From Isoptericola chiayiensis (lineage in GTDB: Bacteria > Actinomycetota > Actinomycetes > Actinomycetales > Cellulomonadaceae): a stretch of 64,000 bases of DNA. The notes under the pieces are model-generated. The model saw only the letters and a list, made by a program, of their open reading frames with translations. It was not told the DNA's origin and did not search any database. Of this stretch, positions 32,409-40,431 are shown one piece after another. The DNA lies in assembly GCF_013149805.1 (NCBI RefSeq), contig NZ_JABEZT010000002.1:124001-188000 (forward strand), written 5' to 3'. Each line of letters starts with the position of its first letter. Positions within the stretch are counted from its first letter, which is position 1. A program made the position numbers and the translations under genes.

Positions 32409-33815
32409 TCAGGAGCGGCGGCGCCGCCAGGCGACGAGGCCGAGGCCGAGTGCGAGGAAGGCCACGACGGCGGCGAGCAGCGGCCCGACGGTCGACCCGG
32501 TCCGGGGGAGCTCGGCGGCGGACGCCGGCGCGGTGCTCGACGTCACGACGGGGTCCGTGCCTCCGGCGCCGCCCAGGTCGTCGACGGTCGTCGTCGGCGA
32601 GTCGTCGGCCTGCGGCTCCGTGCTCGGGTCCTCGCCCTCCGCCCCGGGGGTCGGGTCCTGACCGGCCGGCTCGGTCGGTCCGTCCGTCGGTCCCTCGGTC
32701 GGTTCGGCGGGCGTGGTCACCGGAGCGCTCGGGTCGGTCGACGGGGTCGTCGTCGGCTCCGGCGTGGGCGACGGGGTCGGGGCCGGCCCGGGGTCGCAGG
32801 TGGTCTCGAGGGCGCCGACCCACGGGTAGTTGTGGTGCTCGAGGCCGCTGCCGCTGCGGCCGAGGTGGAGGTCCCCGCCGACCCAGAGCCGACCGTTGGT
32901 GTGCGTGGTCTGCTCGACGTCGGCGTGGGGGGCGAGCACGGAACCGACGAGCTGGCTGCCGCCGGCGAGCTCCAGCGCGGTGGCGTCGGCGACGTTCCAC
33001 AGCACGCGCGGTGCCCAGTCGCCGAGCGTCGCGGGGGTGTCGATCCGGGAGTCGATCGTGCCGGCCGCGGTGTGCACCGTGTCGAGTCGGGCGTCGGAAC
33101 CGCGCACGTTCACCACGACCGCGCCGTCGCCGACGTCCTGCAGCACGACGGCGTCCAGGTCGGCGGCCTGGTCGGCGGTGAGCTCGAACACCTGGGGGTC
33201 GGACGTCCCGTCGCCCACGAGGGCGGGGTGGGCGCCGTCCGTGCCGAGCCGGCCGGTCGGGGTCAGGTCCGCGAGCTCGGCGGACACGGTACGCAGCGTG
33301 GCGACATGGTCGGCCGCGACGTCGGCGGCGGTGCTGTCGCCCGGGTGGGCGGCGCCGCCGTTGAGCTCGATCCGCCCTTGAATCGACCCGCCGCTGCGGA
33401 CGTCCCCGCCGCCGTCGACGCCGTGGTTGACGTCGAGGAGGGACCCGGCGGCCACGGTGACGTCCCTACCCGAGACCACCACGTCGCCGACCGGCACGAT
33501 GCCCGACCCGACCCCGGCGCGGCCGACGTTCAGCAGCCCCGCCGCGATCGTGGTGGAGCCGGCGACCACGAGCCGGCCCTCGGACTCGGCGGCCGCGGCG
33601 TGCGCGACGTAGTCGCCGCCGACCACGACGGCGGTGCCGGCGTCGGCGGACGTGACGTCGTTCTGCAGGCCGCCCGTGGTGCCGACCGTGCAGGTGGGCA
33701 GGTCCGTCACCGGCGTCTGCGTGGAGGTGGCGGCCGCGTTGCCGGCAAGGGCGACGAGGGCCAGGGCGGTGGCAGTGCTCGCCGCGGCGACGCGGCGAGC
33801 GAGGTGGCGGGTCAT
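32409..33815 (-). CDS. LPRTG-anchored choice-of-anchor A surface protein
   Basis: 468 residues from ATG 33815, with GGAG 5 nt upstream; ATG 33842 (MPYIYLGA...) would add nine residues before the signal peptide and is less likely. Signal peptide MTRHLARRVAAAS..., a choice-of-anchor A domain (AVVVGGDYVAHAAAAESEG to LHLGRSGSGLEHHNYPWVGA), an 80-residue Thr/Pro/Glu-rich wall spacer, then AELPRTGS, a membrane helix and RRRRS. It should be attached to peptidoglycan by a sortase not encoded here. It lies upstream of, and in the same direction as, its longer relative. Ligand unknown; adhesion is inference. Confidence 0.85.
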   Translation of the reverse strand: MTRHLARRVAAASTATALALVALAGNAAATSTQTPVTDLPTCTVGTTGGLQNDVTSADAGTAVVVGGDYVAHAAAAESEGRLVVAGSTTIAAGLLNVGRAGVGSGIVPVGDVVVSGRDVTVAAGSLLDVNHGVDGGGDVRSGGSIQGRIELNGGAAHPGDSTAADVAADHVATLRTVSAELADLTPTGRLGTDGAHPALVGDGTSDPQVFELTADQAADLDAVVLQDVGDGAVVVNVRGSDARLDTVHTAAGTIDSRIDTPATLGDWAPRVLWNVADATALELAGGSQLVGSVLAPHADVEQTTHTNGRLWVGGDLHLGRSGSGLEHHNYPWVGALETTCDPGPAPTPSPTPEPTTTPSTDPSAPVTTPAEPTEGPTDGPTEPAGQDPTPGAEGEDPSTEPQADDSPTTTVDDLGGAGGTDPVVTSSTAPASAAELPRTGSTVGPLLAAVVAFLALGLGLVAWRRRRS

Positions 33816-33826
33816 GAGCGCTCCGA

Positions 33827-33861
33827 GATATATGTAAGGCAAGATGCCGAATCGGAACCTA
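33827..33861 (-). promoter_or_regulatory. candidate promoter of the surface-protein pair
   Basis: TAGGTT at 33861-33856 (minus strand) fits a -10 box, and a strikingly AT-rich patch (CTTACATATATC on the minus strand) lies between it and the start, the only such patch nearby. Which element sets the transcript start cannot be decided. Confidence 0.3.
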
Positions 33862-33909
33862 GCAAGACACGGAGTCCCGGGACAACACGGTGACGGGTGA
33901 AAGGAGCCC

Positions 33910-33915
33910 TAGGGT
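33910..33915 (+). promoter_or_regulatory. -10 box giving leaderless pcp mRNA
   Basis: TAGGGT followed by 7 nt and ATG 33923. No ribosome site precedes that ATG, so a leaderless transcript is predicted; this sets the pcp start. Confidence 0.6.
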
Positions 33916-33922
33916 GGTCGCC

Positions 33923-34540
33923 ATGAAGGTGCTGATGACGGGCTTCGAACCCTTCGGCGGCGATGCGGTCAACGAGTCGTGGGACGCCGTGCGGGCGCTG
34001 CCGCCGCGGCCCGACGTCGAGGTCGTGACGGCACGGTTGCCCGTGACGTTCGCCGGGGCCGTCGACGCGTGCCGGCAGCTGCTCGCGCTGCACGCGCCCG
34101 ACGTGGTGATCGCCGTCGGGCTGGCCGCCGGGACCGAGGCGATCCGGCTCGAGCGCGTCGCGGTCAACGTGATCGACGCCCGGATCGCCGACAACGACGG
34201 CGTGGCCCCGGTCGACGAACCCGTCGTCGCGGGCGGCCCGGCCGCGTACTTCTCGACGCTGCCGCTGAAGGCGGGCCTCACGGCGCTGCGCGACGCCGGG
34301 ATCCCGGCGGTGGTGAGCAACTCCGCCGGCACCTACGTGTGCAACACGGTGTTCTACGCGGTGCAGCACGAGCTGGCCGCCTGGGCGGACGTGCGGTCCG
34401 GGTTCGTGCACGTGCCGCGGGCGGACGTCGTCGACCAGGACGCCGCGAGCAGGGCGCTCGGCCTCGTCGTGGACGCCGCTGTCGGCGCGCTGCGCGGCCG
34501 GGTGGCCGAGCCGCGCACGGCCGCCGGCACGGAGCACTGA
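33923..34540 (+). CDS. pcp: pyroglutamyl-peptidase I
   Basis: 205-residue cysteine peptidase (family C15) that removes N-terminal pyroglutamate. The N terminus MKVLMTGFEPFGGDAVN is characteristic. Catalytic residues are visible: Glu in IRLERVAVNVIDAR, Cys in VVSNSAGTYVCNTVFY, and His in SGFVHVPRAD. The start is taken at 33923 rather than GTG 33890, which lies upstream of the -10 box. Cytoplasmic. Divergent from the surface-protein gene. Confidence 0.94.
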   Translation: MKVLMTGFEPFGGDAVNESWDAVRALPPRPDVEVVTARLPVTFAGAVDACRQLLALHAPDVVIAVGLAAGTEAIRLERVAVNVIDARIADNDGVAPVDEPVVAGGPAAYFSTLPLKAGLTALRDAGIPAVVSNSAGTYVCNTVFYAVQHELAAWADVRSGFVHVPRADVVDQDAASRALGLVVDAAVGALRGRVAEPRTAAGTEH

Positions 34541-34544
34541 CCCT

Positions 34545-34561
34545 CGACACCCGCCGTGTCG
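34545..34561. repeat. inverted repeat in the uvrB promoter region
   Basis: CGACAC-CCGCC-GTGTCG, perfect 6-bp arms with 5-nt spacer, centred about 20 nt before the uvrB -10 box, where a -35 would be. Either a short hairpin at the end of pcp or an operator; it does not match the LexA consensus. Confidence 0.4.
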
Positions 34562-34572
34562 GCGGCGCGTCG

Positions 34573-34578
34573 TACCGT
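34573..34578 (+). promoter_or_regulatory. -10 box giving leaderless uvrB mRNA
   Basis: TACCGT, 6 nt, then ATG 34585. No purine-rich site precedes the ATG. Confidence 0.6.
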
Positions 34579-34584
34579 TGACGC

Positions 34585-36696
34585 ATGCGACCCGTGACCG
34601 ATCTTCAGCGCACGGTGGCTCCCTTCGAGGTGGTCTCCGAGTACGAGCCGAGCGGCGACCAGCCGACCGCCATCGCCGAGCTCGCCGAGCGCGTCCGGGC
34701 GGGGGAGAAGGACACCGTGCTGCTGGGTGCCACCGGTACGGGCAAGAGCGCGACGACGGCCTGGCTGATCGAGAAGCTGCAGCGCCCCACGCTCATCATG
34801 GCGCCGAACAAGACCCTCGCCGCCCAGCTGGCCACGGAGTTCCGCGAGCTGCTGCCGAACAACGCCGTCGAGTACTTCGTCTCGTACTACGACTACTACC
34901 AGCCCGAGGCCTACATCGCGCAGACGGACACCTACATCGAGAAGGACTCGTCCATCAACGACGAGGTCGAGCGGCTGCGGCACTCCGCGACGTCGTCGCT
35001 CCTGACGCGGCGCGACACCGTCGTCGTCGCCTCGGTGTCCTGCATCTACGGCCTCGGCACTCCGCAGGAGTATGTCGACCGCATGGTCCGCCTCGACGTC
35101 GGCGACGTCGTCGACCGCGACGACATGCTGCGACGGTTCGTGCAGATGCAGTACACGCGCAACGACACCGCCTTCACCCGGGGCACGTTCCGGGTGCGCG
35201 GCGACACGGTCGAGATCATCCCGGTGTACGAGGAGCTCGCCGTGCGGATCGAGATGTTCGGCGACGAGATCGAGTCGATCCAGACGCTGCACCCGCTCAC
35301 CGGTGAGGTCATCCGCGACGAGCAGAGCGTCTACCTCTTCCCGGCCACCCACTACGTCGCCGGTCCGGAGCGCATGGAGCGGGCTATCGGCACGATCGAG
35401 GCCGAGCTCGAGGCGCGGCTCGCCGACCTCGAGCGCCAGAACAAGCTGCTCGAGGCCCAGCGCCTGCGCATGCGCACCACCTACGACATCGAGATGATGC
35501 GCTCCATCGGGACGTGCAACGGCATCGAGAACTACTCGCGCCACATCGACGGCCGTGAGGCCGGGTCCCCGCCGAACACGCTGCTGGACTACTTCCCCGA
35601 GGACTTCCTGCTCGTGATCGACGAGTCCCACGTGACCGTGCCGCAGATCGGCGCCATGTTCGAGGGCGACATGTCCCGCAAGCGCTCCCTCGTCGACCAT
35701 GGCTTCCGGCTGCCCAGCGCCACGGACAACCGGCCGCTGCGCTGGGAGGAGTTCGTCGAACGCATCGGGCAGACGGTCTACCTCTCGGCGACCCCCGGCG
35801 ACTACGAGCTGTCGATGTCCGACGGCGTCGTGGAGCAGATCATCCGGCCGACCGGCCTGGTGGACCCGGAGGTCGTGGTCAAGCCGACCACGGGCCAGAT
35901 CGACGACCTGCTGGGCGAGATCCGCGACCGCGTCGACCGTGACGAGCGCGTCCTGGTCACCACGCTGACCAAGAAGATGGCCGAGGACCTCACCGACTAC
36001 CTGCTCGGCAAGGACGTGCGCGTGCAGTACCTGCACTCGGAGGTCGACACGCTGCGCCGCGTCGAGCTGCTGCGCGAGCTGCGCATGGGCGAGTTCGACG
36101 TGCTCGTCGGCATCAACCTGCTCCGGGAGGGTCTCGACCTGCCCGAGGTGTCGCTGGTGGCGATCCTGGACGCCGACAAGGAGGGGTTCCTGCGCTCCGA
36201 GCGCTCGCTGATCCAGACCATCGGCCGCGCGGCACGCAACGTCACGGGGCAGGTGCACATGTACGCCGACAAGGTCACGCCCGCCATGCGGTACGCGCTC
36301 GACGAGACGGACCGGCGGCGCGCGAAGCAGATCGCCTACAACGCCGAACGCGGCATCGACCCGCAGCCGTTGCGCAAGCGCATCGCCGACGTCACCGACA
36401 TGCTGGCGCGCGAGGACATCGACACGGCCGAGCTGCTGGCCGGCGGCTACCGCAAGTCGCCGCGGGACGGGCAGCGGTCCCAGGCGGCCGTCCCGGGCTC
36501 GCCCAAGGAACCGGCGTCGTCGGGAAACCGCCTGGCCGGGCTCGCCGCGGCCGAGCTCGCCGAGCTCATCCAGGAGCTCAGCGACCAGATGCACGCCGCC
36601 GCCGGCGAGCTGCAGTTCGAGGTCGCCGCCCGCCTGCGGGACGAGATCGGCGGCCTGAAGAAGGAGCTGCGGCAGATGCGGGAAGCCACCGCCTGA
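34585..36696 (+). CDS. uvrB: excinuclease ABC subunit B
   Basis: 703-residue helicase-like damage-verification subunit of nucleotide excision repair. Walker [17 protein letters not shown] (the more common form ends KTFT), the beta-hairpin [20 protein letters not shown], helicase motif [22 protein letters not shown], and a C-terminal UVR domain ([21 protein letters not shown]) that contacts UvrC. It is loaded by UvrA and recruits UvrC, both encoded within 11 kb downstream. Confidence 0.97.
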   Translation: MRPVTDLQRTVAPFEVVSEYEPSGDQPTAIAELAERVRAGEKDTVLLGATGTGKSATTAWLIEKLQRPTLIMAPNKTLAAQLATEFRELLPNNAVEYFVSYYDYYQPEAYIAQTDTYIEKDSSINDEVERLRHSATSSLLTRRDTVVVASVSCIYGLGTPQEYVDRMVRLDVGDVVDRDDMLRRFVQMQYTRNDTAFTRGTFRVRGDTVEIIPVYEELAVRIEMFGDEIESIQTLHPLTGEVIRDEQSVYLFPATHYVAGPERMERAIGTIEAELEARLADLERQNKLLEAQRLRMRTTYDIEMMRSIGTCNGIENYSRHIDGREAGSPPNTLLDYFPEDFLLVIDESHVTVPQIGAMFEGDMSRKRSLVDHGFRLPSATDNRPLRWEEFVERIGQTVYLSATPGDYELSMSDGVVEQIIRPTGLVDPEVVVKPTTGQIDDLLGEIRDRVDRDERVLVTTLTKKMAEDLTDYLLGKDVRVQYLHSEVDTLRRVELLRELRMGEFDVLVGINLLREGLDLPEVSLVAILDADKEGFLRSERSLIQTIGRAARNVTGQVHMYADKVTPAMRYALDETDRRRAKQIAYNAERGIDPQPLRKRIADVTDMLAREDIDTAELLAGGYRKSPRDGQRSQAAVPGSPKEPASSGNRLAGLAAAELAELIQELSDQMHAAAGELQFEVAARLRDEIGGLKKELRQMREATA

Positions 36697-36717
36697 CCAC
36701 GACCGAGGAGGACGACG

Positions 36718-37146
36718 ATGTCCACGAGCTTCCAGGTGACGTTCGACGCCGCGGACCCGCTGGCGCTCGGCGAGTTCTGGTGCGCCGCGCTCGGCTACGT
36801 GCGGGACGCGCCGCCGCAGGGCTTCGCGTCGTGGGAGGAGGCGCTGACCGCCTGGGAGGTGCCTCGCGAGCTGTGGAACAGCAAGAACGCCGTCAGCGAC
36901 CCGGACGGCTCCGGACCCCGGATCTTCATCCAGCAGGTGCCCGAGCCCAAGACCGTCAAGAACCGGGTGCACCTCGACCTGAACGTCTCGGCCGGCCGCA
37001 CGGGCGGCGAGCGCCTCGAGGTCCTGCGCGCCGAGGCGGCGCGCCTCGAGGCGATCGGGGCGCGGACGGTCGAGGAGCGCAGCGAGCTCGGCGACACCTG
37101 GATCGTCATGCAGGACCCGGAGGGCAACGAGTTCTGCCTGCAGTGA
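36718..37146 (+). CDS. VOC-family (glyoxalase-like) protein
   Basis: 142 residues from ATG with GAGGAGG close upstream. A double beta-alpha-beta fold is indicated by FQVTFDAADPLALGEFWCAALGY at the start and VMQDPEGNEFCLQ at the end, with HLDLNV in between. This resembles the glyoxalase-like (VOC) group that includes resistance proteins and dioxygenases; no specific activity can be assigned. It follows uvrB by 21 nt and may be co-transcribed, with no obvious functional link. Confidence 0.75.
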   Translation: MSTSFQVTFDAADPLALGEFWCAALGYVRDAPPQGFASWEEALTAWEVPRELWNSKNAVSDPDGSGPRIFIQQVPEPKTVKNRVHLDLNVSAGRTGGERLEVLRAEAARLEAIGARTVEERSELGDTWIVMQDPEGNEFCLQ

Positions 37147-37166
37147 GCGCCCGGGCCGCCGTGCCG

Positions 37167-37172
37167 TATGCT
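37167..37172 (+). promoter_or_regulatory. -10 box of the terC transcript
   Basis: TATGCT, TANNNT type, with the predicted transcript start near 37179, a few nucleotides before the riboswitch P1 stem. Confidence 0.55.
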
Positions 37173-37178
37173 GGCACC

Positions 37179-37324
37179 TCGTTGAAGGGGAGTATTCCCG
37201 AGCGGTGACGTCGTCATCACGGCCGGCGCGGACGTCGGCCCGGCGCCACCGGTCTCGCAACCACCAGCCCGCGCCACCTGCGGGTGCGCGTGGCGGTGCG
37301 TGGCGGAAGAGACCTTCGGTCACA
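37179..37324 (+). ncRNA. yybP-ykoY (manganese) riboswitch
   Basis: The leader of terC shows the class hallmarks: AAGGGGAGTA at 37185-37194 near the 5' end and GAAGAGACCTTCGG at 37306-37319 at the 3' end, with GAAGG (37184-37188) and CCTTC (37313-37317) forming P1, and long GC helices between. This class senses Mn2+ and commonly controls TerC/MntP-type exporters, which is exactly what follows. The ribosome site GGAGG (37337-37341) is just downstream; whether it acts on translation or termination cannot be seen. Confidence 0.85.
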
Positions 37325-37349
37325 GTGCTGCGTACCGGAGGACACACGC

Positions 37350-38348
37350 ATGGACGTCGCCCCCTGGGTCTGGATCGTCACCGTCGGGATCATCCTGGCG
37401 ATGCTCGCCGTCGACTACGTCGGGCACGTGCGCACGCCGCACGCGCCCACGCTCAAGGAGTCGGCCTGGTGGTCGATCGCCTACGTCGCCGCGGCGCTGG
37501 TGTTCGGACTCATCGTGCTCGCCGGGTGGGGCCCCACCTACGGCGGGGAGTACTTCGCCGGCTACATCACCGAGAAGTCCCTCAGCGTGGACAACCTGTT
37601 CGTGTTCGTGCTGATCATGACCAGCTTCCGGGTCCCGCGCGAGCACCAGCAGCGCGTGCTGCTCATCGGCATCACCATCGCGCTGGTGCTGCGGACGGTG
37701 TTCATCCTCGCCGGCGCCGCCCTCATCGCGAACTTCGCGTGGATCTTCTACCTCTTCGGCTTCTTCCTGATCTGGACGGCGGTCGCCCAGGCCCGGGCGG
37801 GCACCGACCACGACGAGGAGTTCAAGGAGAACGCGGTGCTCCGGCTCACCCGCCGGATCCTGCCGACGACCGACGACTACGTCGAGCACCACATGTTCAC
37901 GAAGATCGACGGCAAGCGGTACGTCACGCCCATGCTCATCGTGATGATCGCGATCGGCAGCGCGGACCTGCTGTTCGCCGTCGACTCCATCCCGGCGATC
38001 TTCGGCCTGACGCAGGAGACGTACCTCGTCTTCACCGCCAACGCGTTCTCCCTGCTCGGGCTGCGCCAGCTCTACTTCCTCGTCGACGGGCTCCTCGACC
38101 GGCTCGTCTACCTCAACTACGGCCTGGCGGCGATCCTCGGCTTCATCGGCGTCAAGCTCGTCATCCACGCTCTGCACACCAACGAGGTGCCGTTCATCAA
38201 CGGCGGTGAGCACATCGAGGTGATCCCGGAGATCCCGACCAGCGTGTCGCTGTCCTTCATCGTCGTCGTCCTGACGATCACGACGGTCGCGTCGCTGGCC
38301 AGGACGCGCCGGGACCGCAGGCTGGCCGCGGAGGTCGCCGACCGGTGA
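37350..38348 (+). CDS. TerC-family membrane protein (first of two)
   Basis: 332-residue integral membrane protein with about nine helices. TerC motifs: KSLSVDNLFVFVLIMTSF, DLLFAVDSIPAIFGLTQE and GLRQLYFLVDGLLDRL, with conserved acidic residues inside helices suited to metal transport. Recent knowledge links this family to Mn2+ export or metalation of exported proteins. ATG follows GGAGG at 8 nt and is preceded by the Mn riboswitch. Overlaps the second terC by 4 bp. Confidence 0.9.
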   Translation: MDVAPWVWIVTVGIILAMLAVDYVGHVRTPHAPTLKESAWWSIAYVAAALVFGLIVLAGWGPTYGGEYFAGYITEKSLSVDNLFVFVLIMTSFRVPREHQQRVLLIGITIALVLRTVFILAGAALIANFAWIFYLFGFFLIWTAVAQARAGTDHDEEFKENAVLRLTRRILPTTDDYVEHHMFTKIDGKRYVTPMLIVMIAIGSADLLFAVDSIPAIFGLTQETYLVFTANAFSLLGLRQLYFLVDGLLDRLVYLNYGLAAILGFIGVKLVIHALHTNEVPFINGGEHIEVIPEIPTSVSLSFIVVVLTITTVASLARTRRDRRLAAEVADR

Positions 38349-39340
38349 CGCATGAGCTGCCCACGTGGTTCGAGGCGGTGGCGCTGACAGCGATCGTCGG
38401 CCTGCTGCTGGCCGACCTCGCCGTCGTCGCGCGGCGCCCGCACGTGCCCTCGATGCGCGAGAGCGGGCTGTGGGTGGGCTTCTACGTCGCCCTGGCGGGG
38501 CTCTTCGGGCTCGTCGTGTGGGCGGTCGGGGGTGCGGCGCCGGCAGGGGAGTTCTACGCCGGATGGCTGACGGAGTACTCCCTGAGCGTGGACAACCTGT
38601 TCGTGTTCGTGCTCATCATGTCCCGCTTTGCCGTGCCGCGGGAGCACCAGCAACGGGTGCTCATGGTCGGCATCCTCGTCGCGCTGGTGCTGCGCGCCGG
38701 GTTCATCCTCGCCGGGGCCGCGATCATCGAGCAGTTCGTGTGGGTGTTCTACCTGTTCGGCGCGTTCCTGGTGTACACCGCGGTGAAGCTGGTGGTGGGC
38801 GACGACGACGAGGAGTACCGCGAGAACGTCGCCATCCGCGGGCTGCGGCGCGTCCTGCCGCTGACGGAGCGGTACGACGGCGCCCGGCTGCGCACCGTGC
38901 AGGACGGCCGGCGGGTGTGGACCCCGATGCTGGTGGTCTTCTTCGCCATCGGGTCCACGGACCTGCTGTTCGCGCTGGACTCGATCCCGGCGATCTTCGG
39001 GCTGACGCACGACCCGTTCATCGTGTTCACCACGAACGTGTTCGCGCTCATGGGCCTGCGCCAGCTCTACTTCCTGCTGGGCGGGCTGCTGGAACGGCTG
39101 GTCTACCTGCCGCTGGCGCTCGCGGTCATCCTCGGATTCATCGGCGTCAAGCTCGTCCTGGAGGCCATGGCGGACAACACCGTGCCGTTCGTCAACGGCG
39201 GCGAGCCGATCGCCTGGGCGCCGGAGGTGCCGATCTGGGTCTCGCTCGTGGTGATCGTGGGGTCGCTGGCGGTGGCGACCGTCGCGAGCCTGGTGCGGAC
39301 CGCCCGGTCGGCCGACGTCGACACCGACCCGGGCCGGTGA
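38345..39340 (+). CDS. TerC-family membrane protein (second of two)
   Basis: 331-residue paralogue of the preceding gene with the same architecture: YSLSVDNLFVFVLIMSRFA, DLLFALDSIPAIFGLTHD, GLRQLYFLLGGLLERL. GTG start overlaps the first terC stop (GTGA), so both are expected to be translated from the riboswitch-controlled mRNA. The pair looks like an old tandem duplication: the membrane motifs are close, the N terminus and loops have diverged. Whether they form a heteromer is unknown. Confidence 0.88.
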   Translation: MTHELPTWFEAVALTAIVGLLLADLAVVARRPHVPSMRESGLWVGFYVALAGLFGLVVWAVGGAAPAGEFYAGWLTEYSLSVDNLFVFVLIMSRFAVPREHQQRVLMVGILVALVLRAGFILAGAAIIEQFVWVFYLFGAFLVYTAVKLVVGDDDEEYRENVAIRGLRRVLPLTERYDGARLRTVQDGRRVWTPMLVVFFAIGSTDLLFALDSIPAIFGLTHDPFIVFTTNVFALMGLRQLYFLLGGLLERLVYLPLALAVILGFIGVKLVLEAMADNTVPFVNGGEPIAWAPEVPIWVSLVVIVGSLAVATVASLVRTARSADVDTDPGR

Positions 39341-39350
39341 CCGACCGGGG

Positions 39351-39644
39351 TCAGCCGCCGAGCGTGCCGATCACGGGGACCCACTCCCGGGCGGAGCGTT
39401 CCGCCACGAGCCCGGCCCGCAGGAACGGGTCGTCGTCGAGCAGCCGCAGGGCGGCGTCGGCGTCGACCGTGTCCACCAGGAGCAGCGCCCCGGCCGGGTA
39501 CGCGGGCGTGGCCGGCAGCGGGCCGGAGACGACGACGGCGCCCGCCTCGTGCAGGCGGCTCAGGAAGGCGCGGTGGTCGGCCCGGAGCTCGTCGAGGCGG
39601 CTGGGCTGGTCGGCGTAGGTGTAGGTGACGGCGATGACGGCCAT
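39351..39644 (-). CDS. YciI-like protein
   Basis: 97 residues: MAVIAVTYTYADQPSRLDEL, then RADHRAFLSRLHEAGAVVVSGPL with the His/Asp pair conserved in YCII-related ferredoxin-like proteins. Function in general unknown; some relatives are small dehalogenase-like enzymes. ATG 39653 (adding MAG) is possible. It is convergent with terC with only 10 nt between. Confidence 0.75.
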   Translation of the reverse strand: MAVIAVTYTYADQPSRLDELRADHRAFLSRLHEAGAVVVSGPLPATPAYPAGALLLVDTVDADAALRLLDDDPFLRAGLVAERSAREWVPVIGTLGG

Positions 39645-39684
39645 GCCCGCCATCCAAGCACGTTGCGGCCGTGTGCGGCGCGTC

Positions 39685-40362
39685 TCACCATCCGCGGTCG
39701 CGCCACTCGTCGAGGTGCGGCCGCTCGGCGCCCAGTGTGGTGCTGCGTCCGTGGCCCGGGTGGACGACCGTGGCGTCGTCGTACCGGTCGAAGACCCGCT
39801 CGACGACGTCGCCGAGCAGGAGCGTGAACCGGTCCGGGTCGCCACCGGTGTTCCCGACGCCGCCGGGGAAGAGCGAGTCACCGGTGAACAGGTGCACCGG
39901 CCCGGCGGTGCCGGTCAGCGCGAGCGCGACCGAGCCGGGGGTGTGCCCCCGCAGGTGCACGACGTCGAGGTGCAGGCGTCCGACGGCGACGGTGTCGCCG
40001 TGCCCCAGCCGGCGGTCGACCGCGAGGCCCGTCTCGTGCTCGATCGCGTCGGCGTCGTCGGTCCCTGCGGCGACCGGCGCACCGGTGGCGGCGACGACGT
40101 CGGGCAGGGCGCCGAGGTGGTCGCGGTGGCGATGGGTGGTCACGACGAGGTCCGGCCCGGCTCCGGGCCCCGTGGCGAGCAGGGCGAGGAGCCGGTCGGG
40201 CTCGGCCGCGGCGTCGATCAGCACGCGTGCGCCGGTGGCCCGGCAGGTGAGGAGGTAGGCGTTGTTGTCCATCGGGCCCACGGCCAGCGTCGTCACGACG
40301 GCGTGCTCCAGGTCGTGGACGGCGGTGGGCGCGGTGCGGGGCTCGGCTGCCATGGCCCCCAT
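39685..40362 (-). CDS. MBL-fold metallo-hydrolase
   Basis: 225 residues. The metal-binding signature HxHxDH is VTTHRHRDHLGALPD, followed by the further ligands in HLRGHTPGS, FTGDSLFPGG and VVHPGHGRSTTLG, a glyoxalase II-like arrangement. The substrate is unknown; hydroxyacylglutathione- or mycothiol-type thioesters are possible. Start taken at ATG 40362 (MGAMAAEP); ATG 40353 is an alternative. Divergent from uvrA, 69 nt between starts. Confidence 0.85.
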   Translation of the reverse strand: MGAMAAEPRTAPTAVHDLEHAVVTTLAVGPMDNNAYLLTCRATGARVLIDAAAEPDRLLALLATGPGAGPDLVVTTHRHRDHLGALPDVVAATGAPVAAGTDDADAIEHETGLAVDRRLGHGDTVAVGRLHLDVVHLRGHTPGSVALALTGTAGPVHLFTGDSLFPGGVGNTGGDPDRFTLLLGDVVERVFDRYDDATVVHPGHGRSTTLGAERPHLDEWRDRGW

Positions 40363-40386
40363 GCTGCCACGGGCCTCGGTGAGACG

Positions 40387-40402
40387 TAGAACACCTGTGC
40401 GA
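40387..40402. promoter_or_regulatory. LexA-like SOS box at uvrA
   Basis: TAGAACACCTGTGCGA matches the actinobacterial LexA consensus TCGAAC-R-N-R-Y-GTTYGA at 12 of 15 informative positions, with mismatches in one arm (GTGC for GTTC). It ends 17 nt before the uvrA -10 box, so it covers the expected -35 region, a good place for repression. Not confirmed by any binding data. Confidence 0.45.
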
Positions 40403-40419
40403 AGGTCGGTGGCGGGCCG

Positions 40420-40425
40420 TACGAT
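40420..40425 (+). promoter_or_regulatory. -10 box giving leaderless uvrA mRNA
   Basis: TACGAT, 6 nt, then GTG 40432. No ribosome site precedes the GTG. Confidence 0.6.
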
Positions 40426-40431
40426 GCTGCG

